From Leptospira johnsonii (GTDB lineage Bacteria > Spirochaetota > Leptospiria > Leptospirales > Leptospiraceae): a stretch of DNA of 64,000 bases. Below the pieces are notes generated by a model that had not been told where the DNA came from, did no database searches, and was given only the letters and a program-made list of their open reading frames with translations. Position numbers and translations under genes: made by a program. Below are positions 51,653 through 60,983 of the stretch, in pieces. Numbering within the stretch: position 1 is the stretch's first letter; every line of letters begins with the position of its first letter. The DNA lies in the NCBI RefSeq assembly GCF_003112675.1, contig NZ_BFAY01000010.1, positions 1 through 64,000 on the forward strand. The letters are read 5' to 3'.

Positions 51653-52951
51653 TTAATAGTGACTGCGGATCTGATCCATTCTCCAACTGAGGTAAATTAA
51701 TACCCCCATTTCTAAAAAGCCGGACCAAACGAATGTGGAAGGAATTCCGATCCGGTCCGAGAAAAATCCGGATAATATCCCTGAGAATGCAGGCACTAAA
51801 AGAAAAACCAGACTATAGAGAGAAAGTATCCTTCCCCGGATATGATTTTCCGTATTTTGTTGGATACCAGCCGGGATAAGAGTGATGATCACACCGGTCA
51901 TAAACCCGAACACGAAAAAGCAAATCACAGTCAGCACCAAACTTTCCGCAAGAAAAGGGATCAGTGAAAATAGAAAACAACTGAAGAGTGCAGATCCGAA
52001 TAGAATATGCCCCTTCTTCTTTAAGCCATGAAGAAGAAATGTTACTCCTCCTCCTATCACAAGCCCAATCCCAAGAGCAGAAAGTAACGCTCCTCTCATC
52101 GACTCGCTTAATCCCATGATTTCCTTAGCATATTTAGGAAGAAGGACCTGGACCGGACCGACTAACAGAACCACTGCGCCCATGAGCAACAGGAACTGAG
52201 AGACTAACGGCGAATTTTTTAAGTAAGCAACCAACTCGGAGATCCCAGGTCCGGAAGAAGTTTGACTTCTTTCTCTCATCTGGACCGGGATCAAGACTAA
52301 AAAGAAAACGCTTAGAACGTAAGCGGAACCTATACCAATAAAAACGTATTTAAAGGAGAAGTATTCCTTAAAATACCCTGCCACCAAAGGAGCAAGACCA
52401 TATCCAAAAAGTACAAGAGTGTTCAACCAAACACTATGTTTTCCTATTTTAGAATGTTCTAATAGATCTCCCAAGATCGCAAATCTTCCAGGCATTACAA
52501 AGGAAAGTCCGATCCCGGAAAGAACGGAAGACACAAGAAGAAGATACGGTTTTCCGGGAGAGATCCAACCCAAATGTAATGCCAATGCAGCGAATCCGGA
52601 ACCGCATGCCATGGAAATCTGTGCCGCTGCAAGAAGCCATTTTCTGGAATATTTATCCAATAATCTTCCTGCGGTGAAACTTAAAAACAGCAGAGGAAAA
52701 CATACGAAGAAGAAAACCCATCCGGAAAATGTATCCGAATCGGAAATACTTTGGGAAAGAATAATGGCGGTATAATTGAACATATTTCCCGCGAGTAGAC
52801 CCAGGATAGAAGAAAGATAATAGAAAAGAATCACGTAAGAAGATTGTAAAAAATCAACTGCCCCGGCAAGCCTAATCTGTGCCTTTGCCTGAGATAAAAT
52901 TCGCTCAAATATCGACTTTCGACGTGTTGTTCCAAAGATGAAGTTATTCAA
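51653..52951 (-). CDS. MFS transporter, drug/efflux type
   Basis: Twelve hydrophobic helices with the loop signature [17 protein letters not shown] between helices 2 and 3. The TTG at 52951 has AGGA about ten bases upstream, and its reading frame overlaps the lipoprotein ATG by 14 bases on the opposite strand. A GTG at 52969 is the other option. The substrate is unknown. It is 40 bases before dapA on the same strand and may be transcribed with the dap operon. Confidence 0.8.
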   Translation of the reverse strand: MNNFIFGTTRRKSIFERILSQAKAQIRLAGAVDFLQSSYVILFYYLSSILGLLAGNMFNYTAIILSQSISDSDTFSGWVFFFVCFPLLFLSFTAGRLLDKYSRKWLLAAAQISMACGSGFAALALHLGWISPGKPYLLLVSSVLSGIGLSFVMPGRFAILGDLLEHSKIGKHSVWLNTLVLFGYGLAPLVAGYFKEYFSFKYVFIGIGSAYVLSVFFLVLIPVQMRERSQTSSGPGISELVAYLKNSPLVSQFLLLMGAVVLLVGPVQVLLPKYAKEIMGLSESMRGALLSALGIGLVIGGGVTFLLHGLKKKGHILFGSALFSCFLFSLIPFLAESLVLTVICFFVFGFMTGVIITLIPAGIQQNTENHIRGRILSLYSLVFLLVPAFSGILSGFFSDRIGIPSTFVWSGFLEMGVLIYLSWRMDQIRSHY

Positions 52952-53417
52952 AATTGAGATCCTGGTCACTGGCCTTCTTCTTTTTGCCTGCGGAGAAGAG
53001 CCAAAAGATATCCCGAATTCATTCCTTTTTCCTATATTACAAAATATTGACGTAACTCCAGGAACAAACCTCGCTCAAGTAAGCTTCGATACGTTTTCAG
53101 CAGACAATCAATTGATCACTTCCTGTGATGTGGACAATTCTTCCGGACAAGGCATAAATGTTGACCTTCCGGATGTATTCCCTTCCAACTATGTGATTAA
53201 GATTGAAACCGTACCTTCCGCTTCTCCTTTTACTTTTCCTGTGAATGGGGACTTGGATCTTTATCTAGGTTCCTCTCATAAACCGGATGATCCTACAAAC
53301 TGCGTGCTGACCAGAACTTCCAATACCATCTTTCGATATTCAGCGACACTCTCGACTAACTGTACCGTGATGGGCCATACTCTTAGCCGTTTGGTGATTG
53401 ATTGCATTCCTAACTAA
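52938..53417 (+). CDS. Leptospira-type lipoprotein
   Basis: A signal peptide with lipobox L-F-A-C gives Cys18 as the lipidated residue. The mature part has about 140 residues and four Cys, likely forming disulfides (SCDVD, NCVLT, NCTVM and DCIPN), and is predicted beta-rich. No family was recognised. It is divergent from the MFS gene, and the starts overlap. Surface exposure is plausible for this type but not shown. Confidence 0.75.
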   Translation: MKLFKIEILVTGLLLFACGEEPKDIPNSFLFPILQNIDVTPGTNLAQVSFDTFSADNQLITSCDVDNSSGQGINVDLPDVFPSNYVIKIETVPSASPFTFPVNGDLDLYLGSSHKPDDPTNCVLTRTSNTIFRYSATLSTNCTVMGHTLSRLVIDCIPN

Positions 53418-53724
53418 ACTCGTTCTGTGGAAATTTGCCCTTAAGTGGCAGATCCAAGAAACGAACAGTGTTAAAGACCACTCGGCCTGCCATTGGGTCA
53501 CCTATATGAGGGATATTCCAAGTATATTACAAAAATTTAATTCTATATCAAACGTTAAATTCTAACAGCGTTCAGTTGGAGTTCCTTCATTGTAATATTA
53601 CGAATGTTCAATATAGAAAAAATTATTTTCCATTTGGAAATTGACTTCATAGTTCCCTGTTCCACGCTTTGGCTCGAAGAGAATATAGAAATCTACTTCA
53701 ATAGAGAGTGGAGTTAATTTAAAA
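53418..53724 (+). other. Intergenic gap of 307 bases
   Basis: AT-rich text without a gene or clear terminator. It must contain the promoter for the SGNH hydrolase gene, but no convincing pair of -35 and -10 boxes could be singled out. An inverted-repeat search by eye was negative. Confidence 0.4.
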
Positions 53725-54999
53725 ATGAACATTCGAAACATTTGGAAAATCCTTAGCGGGACTTTCCTAATCGTGGGGGCTTCTACGCTTTCGGCACAAA
53801 GCCAAGCCCAGATGTTTTCCAGACCCGGAGTAATCGGCGATTCCTTAAGCCAGGGTTTTTATGGCGCAACCGTCGAAGAAAAAACTCAAAACTGGGCTTA
53901 TCCGGTTTTAGTTTCCAAACAAGCTGGCTCTAACGTTTCGTATAACGTGTTAAAAGGGCCTTACTTAAATTTCGAAGACGTGCTCAAAGGTGATTGTGGG
54001 GTATTCTGCATTGCTGCTTCCATTATTGGAGGAAACGGATCTACTGTTGGACTTCCAACACATGCAGGGATCACCGGCGCGGATTACACTACGGTTTTAC
54101 AAACTTCCGGTCAGTGTGAAAATGTCAATGCCACTACTTGGGCCAAGGACTGGTATTGGGAAACTTGGTACTGGTATACTTATCGCTGGGTGCAAGTCCC
54201 AGATTGCCAATCTCCGGACAAATTCCATCAATTTGGTTTAAGAAGTTCCGGAACACAAATGCAAGTAATGCAAGCTGTAAAGCCTAGCTTCTTATTTGGG
54301 ACCGCGGCTGCGAACCATGTTCTTTGTACGGCATTGAGTACTTCTACAGATTGTTTAGACCAAGCAAGATTTCTGAGAGATATCCGTTCTACCATGTCGA
54401 AAATGGCCGCAATCGGATCAATCAAGGGTGGAGTTCTGTTCACTGTGCCAAACGTAACTTCTATTGCGTTTTTGGAAAACTACAACGATCCTCAAGGAAG
54501 AGTAAACTATTCGGGTTTAAAGGCATTCTTCCGTTCTTCAGTTTCCGATCCCTCTCAAGTTTTGGATAAGAACGAAGTGAACACTATCACAAACTTCTTA
54601 ACTTCCATAAACAACGAAATGAAGGCTCAAGCTGTTGCGATGGGATTCGCATTAGCAGATCTTAAAGTTCTTTTTGATGATCTGAAAGAGAATGGCCGTT
54701 TGATCAAAAGTCCCTCCGGTTATAGCCCAGGTTATGCAAAAGCAAACTGGCCACTTCCTGGTCAGCCTGGTATATTCGGATTGGACGGAGTGCATCCGAA
54801 TATGTACGGTCATGCGGTTTTTGCAAACGAACTGATCAAAGCGATCAATTCCAAATACGGTTATTCAATTCCTCAAGTAAGCGAATACACCGCTTGGTAT
54901 TACGATTCCTTAAATCGTAATCCGGTCGACCTGAAAAAATTCCTGACGGACACTCTGTTCGGTCAGTTTATTTCTTGGGTCATCGGAATTTTCGTTTAA
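53725..54999 (+). CDS. Secreted SGNH/GDSL-like hydrolase
   Basis: A signal peptide spans about residues 1-28. The catalytic Ser is in [10 protein letters not shown] (about 37-46), and the Asp and His in [13 protein letters not shown] (about 352-364). The middle block FGTAAANH (about 191-198) replaces the usual GxND. The protein is probably an esterase or lipase outside the inner membrane. A notable aromatic stretch, [13 protein letters not shown] near residues 145-157, lies between the first and second blocks and may contact lipid or sugar. A hairpin terminator follows. Confidence 0.82.
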   Translation: MNIRNIWKILSGTFLIVGASTLSAQSQAQMFSRPGVIGDSLSQGFYGATVEEKTQNWAYPVLVSKQAGSNVSYNVLKGPYLNFEDVLKGDCGVFCIAASIIGGNGSTVGLPTHAGITGADYTTVLQTSGQCENVNATTWAKDWYWETWYWYTYRWVQVPDCQSPDKFHQFGLRSSGTQMQVMQAVKPSFLFGTAAANHVLCTALSTSTDCLDQARFLRDIRSTMSKMAAIGSIKGGVLFTVPNVTSIAFLENYNDPQGRVNYSGLKAFFRSSVSDPSQVLDKNEVNTITNFLTSINNEMKAQAVAMGFALADLKVLFDDLKENGRLIKSPSGYSPGYAKANWPLPGQPGIFGLDGVHPNMYGHAVFANELIKAINSKYGYSIPQVSEYTAWYYDSLNRNPVDLKKFLTDTLFGQFISWVIGIFV

Positions 55000-55012
55000 A
55001 ATTTCGAAAACA

Positions 55013-55037
55013 TTTCCCGCTCACTCAGGGCGGGAAA
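55013..55037 (+). terminator. Rho-independent terminator after the SGNH gene
   Basis: TTTCCCGC at 55013-55020 pairs with GCGGGAAA at 55030-55037 around a 9-base loop, followed by AT-rich text ending in a T-run. It lies 14 bases after the stop and ends the single-gene SGNH unit. Confidence 0.75.
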
Positions 55038-55083
55038 TAATCTAAATTCAATTTTTCTAATTTAAGTTTCCTATTTTATCATC

Positions 55084-55764
55084 ATGCAATTCTTTCGTTC
55101 TTATTGGCCCTGGATCTCAGGCGCAATCATTCTTATTATTTGTATTCTATTTATCTTTTGGCCGGAAAGAAAAACGAATTCTCCTAGTTTAGGAGAAGAG
55201 GCTTCGGAAGTCGTAGATCGAAAATACGGTAGCGGCAGCTTGGAATTTCCGGATGCTCCCCACCCTTTCGAAGAAGATCCCGATTTAGAAGGTCCAGCCA
55301 AAAGACTTTGGCCTGCCGCTTTTAGAGAAAAGAAATCGGAAGAAGAAAGAGAAAAGATCAGAGAAGAATGGGTCGATTTTGCCGCAAGATATCCTCGTAA
55401 TATTTATATTCCAAGCGAATTTCGCCCTCAGCTCACTTCTGAAGATGAGAAAAAAGCAAGAGAACAACTAGATAAAGTCACTTCTGCAGAATCTAAGTTT
55501 GCATTATCTAAAAATGCAGGAAGATACGCCCAACCTGGATCCGTCCCGACTCGTCCGAGCGATCCGAATGTAACTCCTGAAGAACAGAAAGCTTATTTTT
55601 CTTATAAAATTTCCGAATTAGAGTCCAGGATACAATTGGTCCAATATGCAATCCAACAAGGCAGGATGGACGCCTCTCAGATCCCTCAGGCAAATTCAGA
55701 TATTGCGTCTTGGCAGAAAGAATTGCAGCAATTAAGACAAGTTTCCGAATCGGTCCATAGATAA
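55084..55764 (+). CDS. Single-pass membrane protein of unknown function
   Basis: One N-terminal helix (WISGAIILIICILFIFW) is followed by a polar, probably exported domain. It contains an acidic Pro-rich linker and a final coiled coil (YKISELESRIQLVQYAIQQGR and WQKELQQLRQV). The HEAT-repeat gene starts 5 bases after its stop, so both are probably co-transcribed. No family was recognised. Confidence 0.7.
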   Translation: MQFFRSYWPWISGAIILIICILFIFWPERKTNSPSLGEEASEVVDRKYGSGSLEFPDAPHPFEEDPDLEGPAKRLWPAAFREKKSEEEREKIREEWVDFAARYPRNIYIPSEFRPQLTSEDEKKAREQLDKVTSAESKFALSKNAGRYAQPGSVPTRPSDPNVTPEEQKAYFSYKISELESRIQLVQYAIQQGRMDASQIPQANSDIASWQKELQQLRQVSESVHR

Positions 55765-55769
55765 TATTT

Positions 55770-57374
55770 ATGAAGTTTAAATTATATTCTGTTTTTATGA
55801 TATTCCTTATAGTCTCCATGGGAGGGGTAGTCGTTTTCGGTTTGACTCTTGGATGTTTCGGCCCTCCTCGGCCGGACCTTTTACCGGAAATCCAGGAAGA
55901 AGAAGGTCCTAGTTTAGAACAATTGGCATCCGATCTAAAAAGTCAAAATCCAAGAACGAGAGCCCAGGCAATTTTGGAATTAGCTTCCAGAAACGAAAAA
56001 AAATTCATCCCAATTGCTCGGGAATGGATGAGATCCTCAGAAGAGATCACAAAAGGTCCCGCAATCTTGGCTTTGGGGATCTGGAAGGATAGATCTTCTC
56101 TTCCTGAAATATTAAATTTTTTAGATCCAAAATCGGGTATCGATCTAGGGACTATTTTAGAATCCATATCAAGAATGGAAGATCCTCAGGCAGGAAACCG
56201 TGTAGCTGCCCTTTTAAATCATGAAGACGCGAGCATCCGATTATTGGCAGTGGACACCTTGGTTCGGATCGATGCAAGGCAATCCGGAAAGATCATCTTA
56301 GCCTCGGCTAAATCCAATAAGGATCCAGACAAAGCCAAAACATTCGCAATGGCATTAGGAAAATTGAATATTGCCGAAGCGGAAGATTATCTTACTGACA
56401 TAGCTTCACATTCGGAGCCTGGACCTACTTTAGCGGCTTCATACTTAGCCTTAGGAAAGATCCGAAGCAAAAAGTCGATTCAACTTTTAGTAAAAGCTTT
56501 GCAGTCGGATTTTGATAAGGGAAGGGAAAATTCTTCCATTGCTCTCATAGAGATCAAAGATCCTAAAATTTTACCTTTAGTCCTTCCTATTTTGGAAAAC
56601 CAAGATAGAGAAATCCGATACAGAGCGGCTGACGTTCTGATCGGAGTCACCAATCCTAGTTTTTCTTCCCGAATTTTAGAAGTTTTGGTCAAAGGTAAAA
56701 ATTTAGCTAAAGCGCCGGCTTCTCATGTTTTAGGTCGTATCAAATTCTACAAAGCAAGAGAAGAGATTGAAAAAGCATTATTAGACCCTAATATTCCGGA
56801 CAGAGAGATTATCGCTCAGTCATTGGGATACATTGGCGATAAAAAAAGTATTCCAGTCCTTGTTAAAATCCTGAAAGAAGATCAAACAGAGGCAAAATAT
56901 GGAGCCGTTTGGTCACTAGGTGCAATAGGTTCTGAAGAAGCTCTACCTTATGTAGAAGAGGCTTGCAAATCCAGCGACCAAAAACTTGCCAAGATCGCTT
57001 CCGAAAGTTTAGGAATGATCGCTTCTCCTAAATCCTTGTCTCTTTTAGATAAAAAAACGGAAGATTTTCCGGATTTAGCTCCTATCACGCTTGCCGCAGT
57101 CACTTCTATCCCAGGAGAGGAATCTCGAAAAATTTTGGAAAAATATGCAGAAAGTGAGAATATCAATCTCCACCAGGTAGCTGTCTCTCAGTTAGGAGCT
57201 AAAAAAGATCCAGCAAGTGTGCCGGTTCTAATTCGATTACTTCAAGAGAATTCGACATCTCGAAATAGAAAGTTGATCGTTTCCGCTTTAAAATCGGTTA
57301 CTGGATTGAAATTCGCTTCTAAAAACGAATGGGTTAATTGGTATATATTAAATTTTTCTAAAAAACATCCGTAA
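55770..57374 (+). CDS. HEAT-repeat protein, exported
   Basis: An N-terminal hydrophobic segment ends LTLGCF, a possible lipobox with Cys29. It is followed by about twelve HEAT-type repeats (for instance AAVTSIPGEESRKILEKYAE and SKSIQLLVKALQSDFDKGRENSSIALIEI). The repeats make a long curved solenoid that usually binds other proteins. It follows the coiled-coil membrane protein by 5 bases. Its 3' end overlaps that of the converging phosphatase gene by 17 bases. Confidence 0.82.
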   Translation: MKFKLYSVFMIFLIVSMGGVVVFGLTLGCFGPPRPDLLPEIQEEEGPSLEQLASDLKSQNPRTRAQAILELASRNEKKFIPIAREWMRSSEEITKGPAILALGIWKDRSSLPEILNFLDPKSGIDLGTILESISRMEDPQAGNRVAALLNHEDASIRLLAVDTLVRIDARQSGKIILASAKSNKDPDKAKTFAMALGKLNIAEAEDYLTDIASHSEPGPTLAASYLALGKIRSKKSIQLLVKALQSDFDKGRENSSIALIEIKDPKILPLVLPILENQDREIRYRAADVLIGVTNPSFSSRILEVLVKGKNLAKAPASHVLGRIKFYKAREEIEKALLDPNIPDREIIAQSLGYIGDKKSIPVLVKILKEDQTEAKYGAVWSLGAIGSEEALPYVEEACKSSDQKLAKIASESLGMIASPKSLSLLDKKTEDFPDLAPITLAAVTSIPGEESRKILEKYAESENINLHQVAVSQLGAKKDPASVPVLIRLLQENSTSRNRKLIVSALKSVTGLKFASKNEWVNWYILNFSKKHP

Positions 57375-59907
57375 GTTTCAAAAGAATTGGATGTTTCGGA
57401 TCTATCACCAGCGCTTTTTCGGCGAATTTTTTGGCTTCTTCCGTTTGGTTTAAGTTTTTATAAATATCCGCTAAGTTGATCAAATTATTCAGATATTTCT
57501 GGTCCAATTTGTAAGCGATCTTTCCGAAATATTCAGCCTTTTGAAAATCCTTATTCAATTTGCTTGAATAAGACGCGTAATATTGGGATTCCAATCTATT
57601 CGGATTTAAATTCGCGGCTCTTTCGAAAGATTTAGATGCGGAAGAAAAATCTTTAAGCTTCAGATAGGATTTTCCAAGCATAATGAAGAATTCTTCCTTA
57701 TCTGAGAAAATTATTTTGTATTCATTCAAATAATCGACGATAGGAGAATAGGATTTTTTCTTATAGAGGGTATTAGCCTGTTCTAATACCTCATTCAGAG
57801 AAATTTCGTTTTTTACTTGGGGATCTACTAGATATTCTAATTTCAATAGAGTAAAATCGTCTGTCAATTCTCCAAATTTCAGAGTTCTTTCGTATATTCC
57901 TTTTAGATCTGCATTCGATTCTTCTACAGTTCTTAAAAATTTGGTTTCGTCCTCGTTTACAATCCTACCTCTTTCGTCGTTTCCAAGCAATACATCGTCC
58001 TTACCATCCGAACCCAATATGAGTATATCATGCTTCCTTAATTGAAAAAATTTTACGAAGAAGTTCTCCTCGTTTCCTGGAATACCTATCTTACGTAATG
58101 TAAGTTCATTTTCCAAAAATCCTGCAGCTCCATCTCTATACAATACTGGCCAAGGATGTTCTGCGTTGATATAATAAAGTGCTCCGGTTCTTTCATTCAA
58201 CAAACCGATCACTACGGAAATATACATGGAACCATCAAAGGATTCAAAAATACTTTGGAGCTCTAGAAAGGATTCTTTTAGCCAGGATTCAGGAGGTCTC
58301 GAATATCCGCCGTTTCGATTAGTCCTGGTCAATAGGGACCTGAAAACTGTTCCCATCACAAGTGCCCCACCCGCTCCTTGGATGGATTTTCCCATCGCGT
58401 CTCCGTTTACAAATACTGTGTATTGTTCACCTTGGATGGCAATATTTCCGGAGATACTAATATCCCCACCTATTTCATAATGTTTCTCTTTGAACAAAAT
58501 AGACTTTTTCTGTTTGGAAAAGAAATCTATCTTCAATGAAGGACTTTCAGTATTGTTCGTAAACAACGGACGAATCAGTAGAGAAGTTAAAAAATAATCT
58601 CCATCTTGTTGTGTCTTCAGTTTGTTAATATTTGATAGGGACTCGTTCAACTCTTGGGTTCTTTCTTCCACCTTATTTTCCAGATGTTCATTCAGTTCTT
58701 CTACTTCCTCGTTCAATCGTACGAATTTGTTAGCGAGGATGGTGGCAATACTGATTATAAAGAAAAAGAATGCGTAACCCACAGTCCTAGGAAAAACAAA
58801 CAGGTTCCGATTGGACATCGTATCCAAAATCGTAGACAAGACTACGACAAAAACTCCGAGCAAGATGAGTAATGCATCCCTATCTTTCGTTCTGATCTTA
58901 CGGATCAAATAATAAAAGATCAGAACAATATAAGCCGCCCAGCCAAGCTGCACCGCGGAACTATTTAGCTTATTGTATAAAAGTATATTATTCGAAATAA
59001 GATAGAAGAGTATAAAAATCCCGTAAATTACATCCAATCCATTGATCAGCCTTCCTCTTGGAAATTTAAAATAAGATCGAATAAAATTTGTGAAAATAGG
59101 AATAAGAGAAGTAAGAATAATATATTCCGTCTTTTTCATATATAAGAACGGAATTCCCAGCTCGTATTTGATCTGGTTTCTGAGAAATTGATATATTACT
59201 AGAAAGATAGTAAAGAGTCCGAAATACAGGTTTTCGGTATCCGTCCTTCTTCTTATAAATAAAAATAGAAAATATCCTCCTACGGTGAGATAGATCATCA
59301 ATAGCGCGATTTTGGTATATTCCGCTCTATAATAATTTCCTTGGATCAGACGAGTGTCACCGATCTCAGTTCTGTCTTGCTCTATTCCAGCTTCCGGATG
59401 AAAAAACTTTTTCACTTCCAGTACCAGTATATTCTCCTTCCCACCTCGGATCAGCCCAGGTGGAATGGAATATATTCTGATTCTATCATATGCTTGTGGC
59501 TCAGAAGAATTCATGTCCCCTGTTTCTCCGATCAGTTCCCCGTTCAGATATGTTTTATCCTTATCCGTCAAGGTTCCTAAACGAACAGAGATCCCGGCCG
59601 CCTTCCAAGTTTCGGGAGCAATAAATTTCTTAATTATATAAACTTTATGTATCGATTCTTGAGAAACTCTATATACACCCGGGGCTTTGTATGGATTTGT
59701 TTTGATCCCCGGATCTTCTCCATTTAAATATGAAAAAGAGAATTGTTTTGGATCCAGAACTTCTTCCGTAATTTCCCAAGTATGGGTGTCTGTGGAATTT
59801 AAGCTGACAATTGAATCGAAAGATGAGATCTTTTGGATCTCTTCAGAGAGAAGTACGTTTGGAAGAATTAGAATGGATATTAGGACAATTGCGGAACGGA
59901 TCTGCAT
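57358..59907 (-). CDS. SpoIIE-type phosphatase with sugar-binding-like sensor, 7TM region and TPR tail
   Basis: A signal peptide (about 1-22) leads into a periplasmic beta-rich domain (about 30-190) with text like AGISVRLGTLTDKDKTYLNG, typical of 7TMR-DISM extracellular parts. Seven hydrophobic helices follow at about 195-400, then a coiled coil. The PP2C/SpoIIE core has acids in IGGDI (about 480), VNGDAMGKSIQGAGG (about 502), LGSDGKDD (about 632) and LTDDFTLL (about 679). TPRs occupy 700-849. It shares the core with the protein at 27086. It probably converts an external signal into dephosphorylation of a STAS protein. Confidence 0.88.
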   Translation of the reverse strand: MQIRSAIVLISILILPNVLLSEEIQKISSFDSIVSLNSTDTHTWEITEEVLDPKQFSFSYLNGEDPGIKTNPYKAPGVYRVSQESIHKVYIIKKFIAPETWKAAGISVRLGTLTDKDKTYLNGELIGETGDMNSSEPQAYDRIRIYSIPPGLIRGGKENILVLEVKKFFHPEAGIEQDRTEIGDTRLIQGNYYRAEYTKIALLMIYLTVGGYFLFLFIRRRTDTENLYFGLFTIFLVIYQFLRNQIKYELGIPFLYMKKTEYIILTSLIPIFTNFIRSYFKFPRGRLINGLDVIYGIFILFYLISNNILLYNKLNSSAVQLGWAAYIVLIFYYLIRKIRTKDRDALLILLGVFVVVLSTILDTMSNRNLFVFPRTVGYAFFFFIISIATILANKFVRLNEEVEELNEHLENKVEERTQELNESLSNINKLKTQQDGDYFLTSLLIRPLFTNNTESPSLKIDFFSKQKKSILFKEKHYEIGGDISISGNIAIQGEQYTVFVNGDAMGKSIQGAGGALVMGTVFRSLLTRTNRNGGYSRPPESWLKESFLELQSIFESFDGSMYISVVIGLLNERTGALYYINAEHPWPVLYRDGAAGFLENELTLRKIGIPGNEENFFVKFFQLRKHDILILGSDGKDDVLLGNDERGRIVNEDETKFLRTVEESNADLKGIYERTLKFGELTDDFTLLKLEYLVDPQVKNEISLNEVLEQANTLYKKKSYSPIVDYLNEYKIIFSDKEEFFIMLGKSYLKLKDFSSASKSFERAANLNPNRLESQYYASYSSKLNKDFQKAEYFGKIAYKLDQKYLNNLINLADIYKNLNQTEEAKKFAEKALVIDPKHPILLKLTDVF

Positions 59908-60242
59908 CAGATTTTCCTTGGATTGAAAAATTGGATTTCAAATCTACATCCTCTTATATCTATAAAATCTAAACCGACTTTAGGCTTAATAAATAACAGA
60001 AATAAAGAACGATGTTCGGGATTTTCGGATGCGAGCTTATATTTTTCGACTTGCGGACGTTAGCTTAAAATTCTGATTTTATACAATTCCCACAAGTACA
60101 TTTTCGGGAGATAGATTACAACTATGTGTATTAGTTTCGGAATCTACATTCCGTAAGATTCCCCCCTCAAGGATTAAAATAGTTTCGCCCAAAAAATCCC
60201 AAGAACTCCTTAAGAATTTTCGAGCGAATCTATCGTAAAATT
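59908..60242 (-). other. Intergenic gap of 335 bases
   Basis: AT-rich text before the phosphatase gene. No gene, tRNA or repeat was recognised. It should contain the phosphatase promoter, but I cannot place it firmly. The run CCCCCCTC at about 60160 is the only compositional oddity. Confidence 0.4.
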
Positions 60243-60629
60243 TTATCCGTTGCAGGAAATAAAATACAGAACAACTGCAATCAAAGGAGGAAGTCCTTGG
60301 ATGATCGCAGCTCTTGCCATCGCAGGCTTAGAAACTAATAATACAAGACCTGCTCCAAAAACGGAAAGACAAGAGAATGTCAAGATTGCAGGAGCATAAC
60401 CAGGGTGGATCTCGAAAAAGATCGCTCCGTATAATGCACCGATCGCAAGAAATAAATTATAAAAACCTTGGTTCAAAAAGACAGCCTTCATTGCTTCAGC
60501 CGATTTTGTATCCGTTACTCCGAATCTTCGGTGAATACGTGGACGCATCCATAACACACTTTCCATGATGAAAATCCAAACATGTAATAAGCCAACGATC
60601 CCGGCTAAAATTCTTGCCGCTAAAATCAT
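60243..60629 (-). CDS. DUF1304 membrane protein
   Basis: A small integral protein with four hydrophobic helices. The pattern HVWIFIMESVLWMRPR near the N-terminus and NQGFYNLFLAIGALYG in the middle is typical of DUF1304. Its function is unknown. No partner gene is close. It appears to be single-gene. Confidence 0.85.
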   Translation of the reverse strand: MILAARILAGIVGLLHVWIFIMESVLWMRPRIHRRFGVTDTKSAEAMKAVFLNQGFYNLFLAIGALYGAIFFEIHPGYAPAILTFSCLSVFGAGLVLLVSKPAMARAAIIQGLPPLIAVVLYFISCNG

Positions 60630-60983
60630 TCAATTCTCTCCCTGGATATAAACCCGGGGGAGTTTTAATGCGGTATTCTTTTTTGTAAAGAGGAATCTTA
60701 TTTAAATTAACATTCGTTCGATAAAGAGCGTCCAAGGAATAGCTTTCCGCGCATGAGATCGTATCCGATTTTCCTCTGTTTTCGTCTGACTAAAGAAACA
60801 AATAACGTAATTAATGAAACGTCTTATTCATTACTTATTCCTTATTAAAGAAAAAATGGTCCATATTTTCATCTTTACAAAGTTCAGGAAATTTATTTCA
60901 ATAGGCACGCAAAACGAAAGTCCAATTTATTAGATTAGAGCTTTCCTATATGCAAAATATATAAAACGTGATCTGTTTTACCC
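60630..60983 (+). other. Intergenic gap of 354 bases
   Basis: Divergent gap between the DUF1304 gene and the receiver-HATPase gene. It is AT-rich, most strongly in the last 150 bases. No palindrome or repeat of note. The promoters of both genes must lie here. Confidence 0.4.

Noticed and set aside
60160..60180. C-run near 60160 as an origin or recombination signal
   Set aside because: No repeat or palindrome accompanies it; likely chance.
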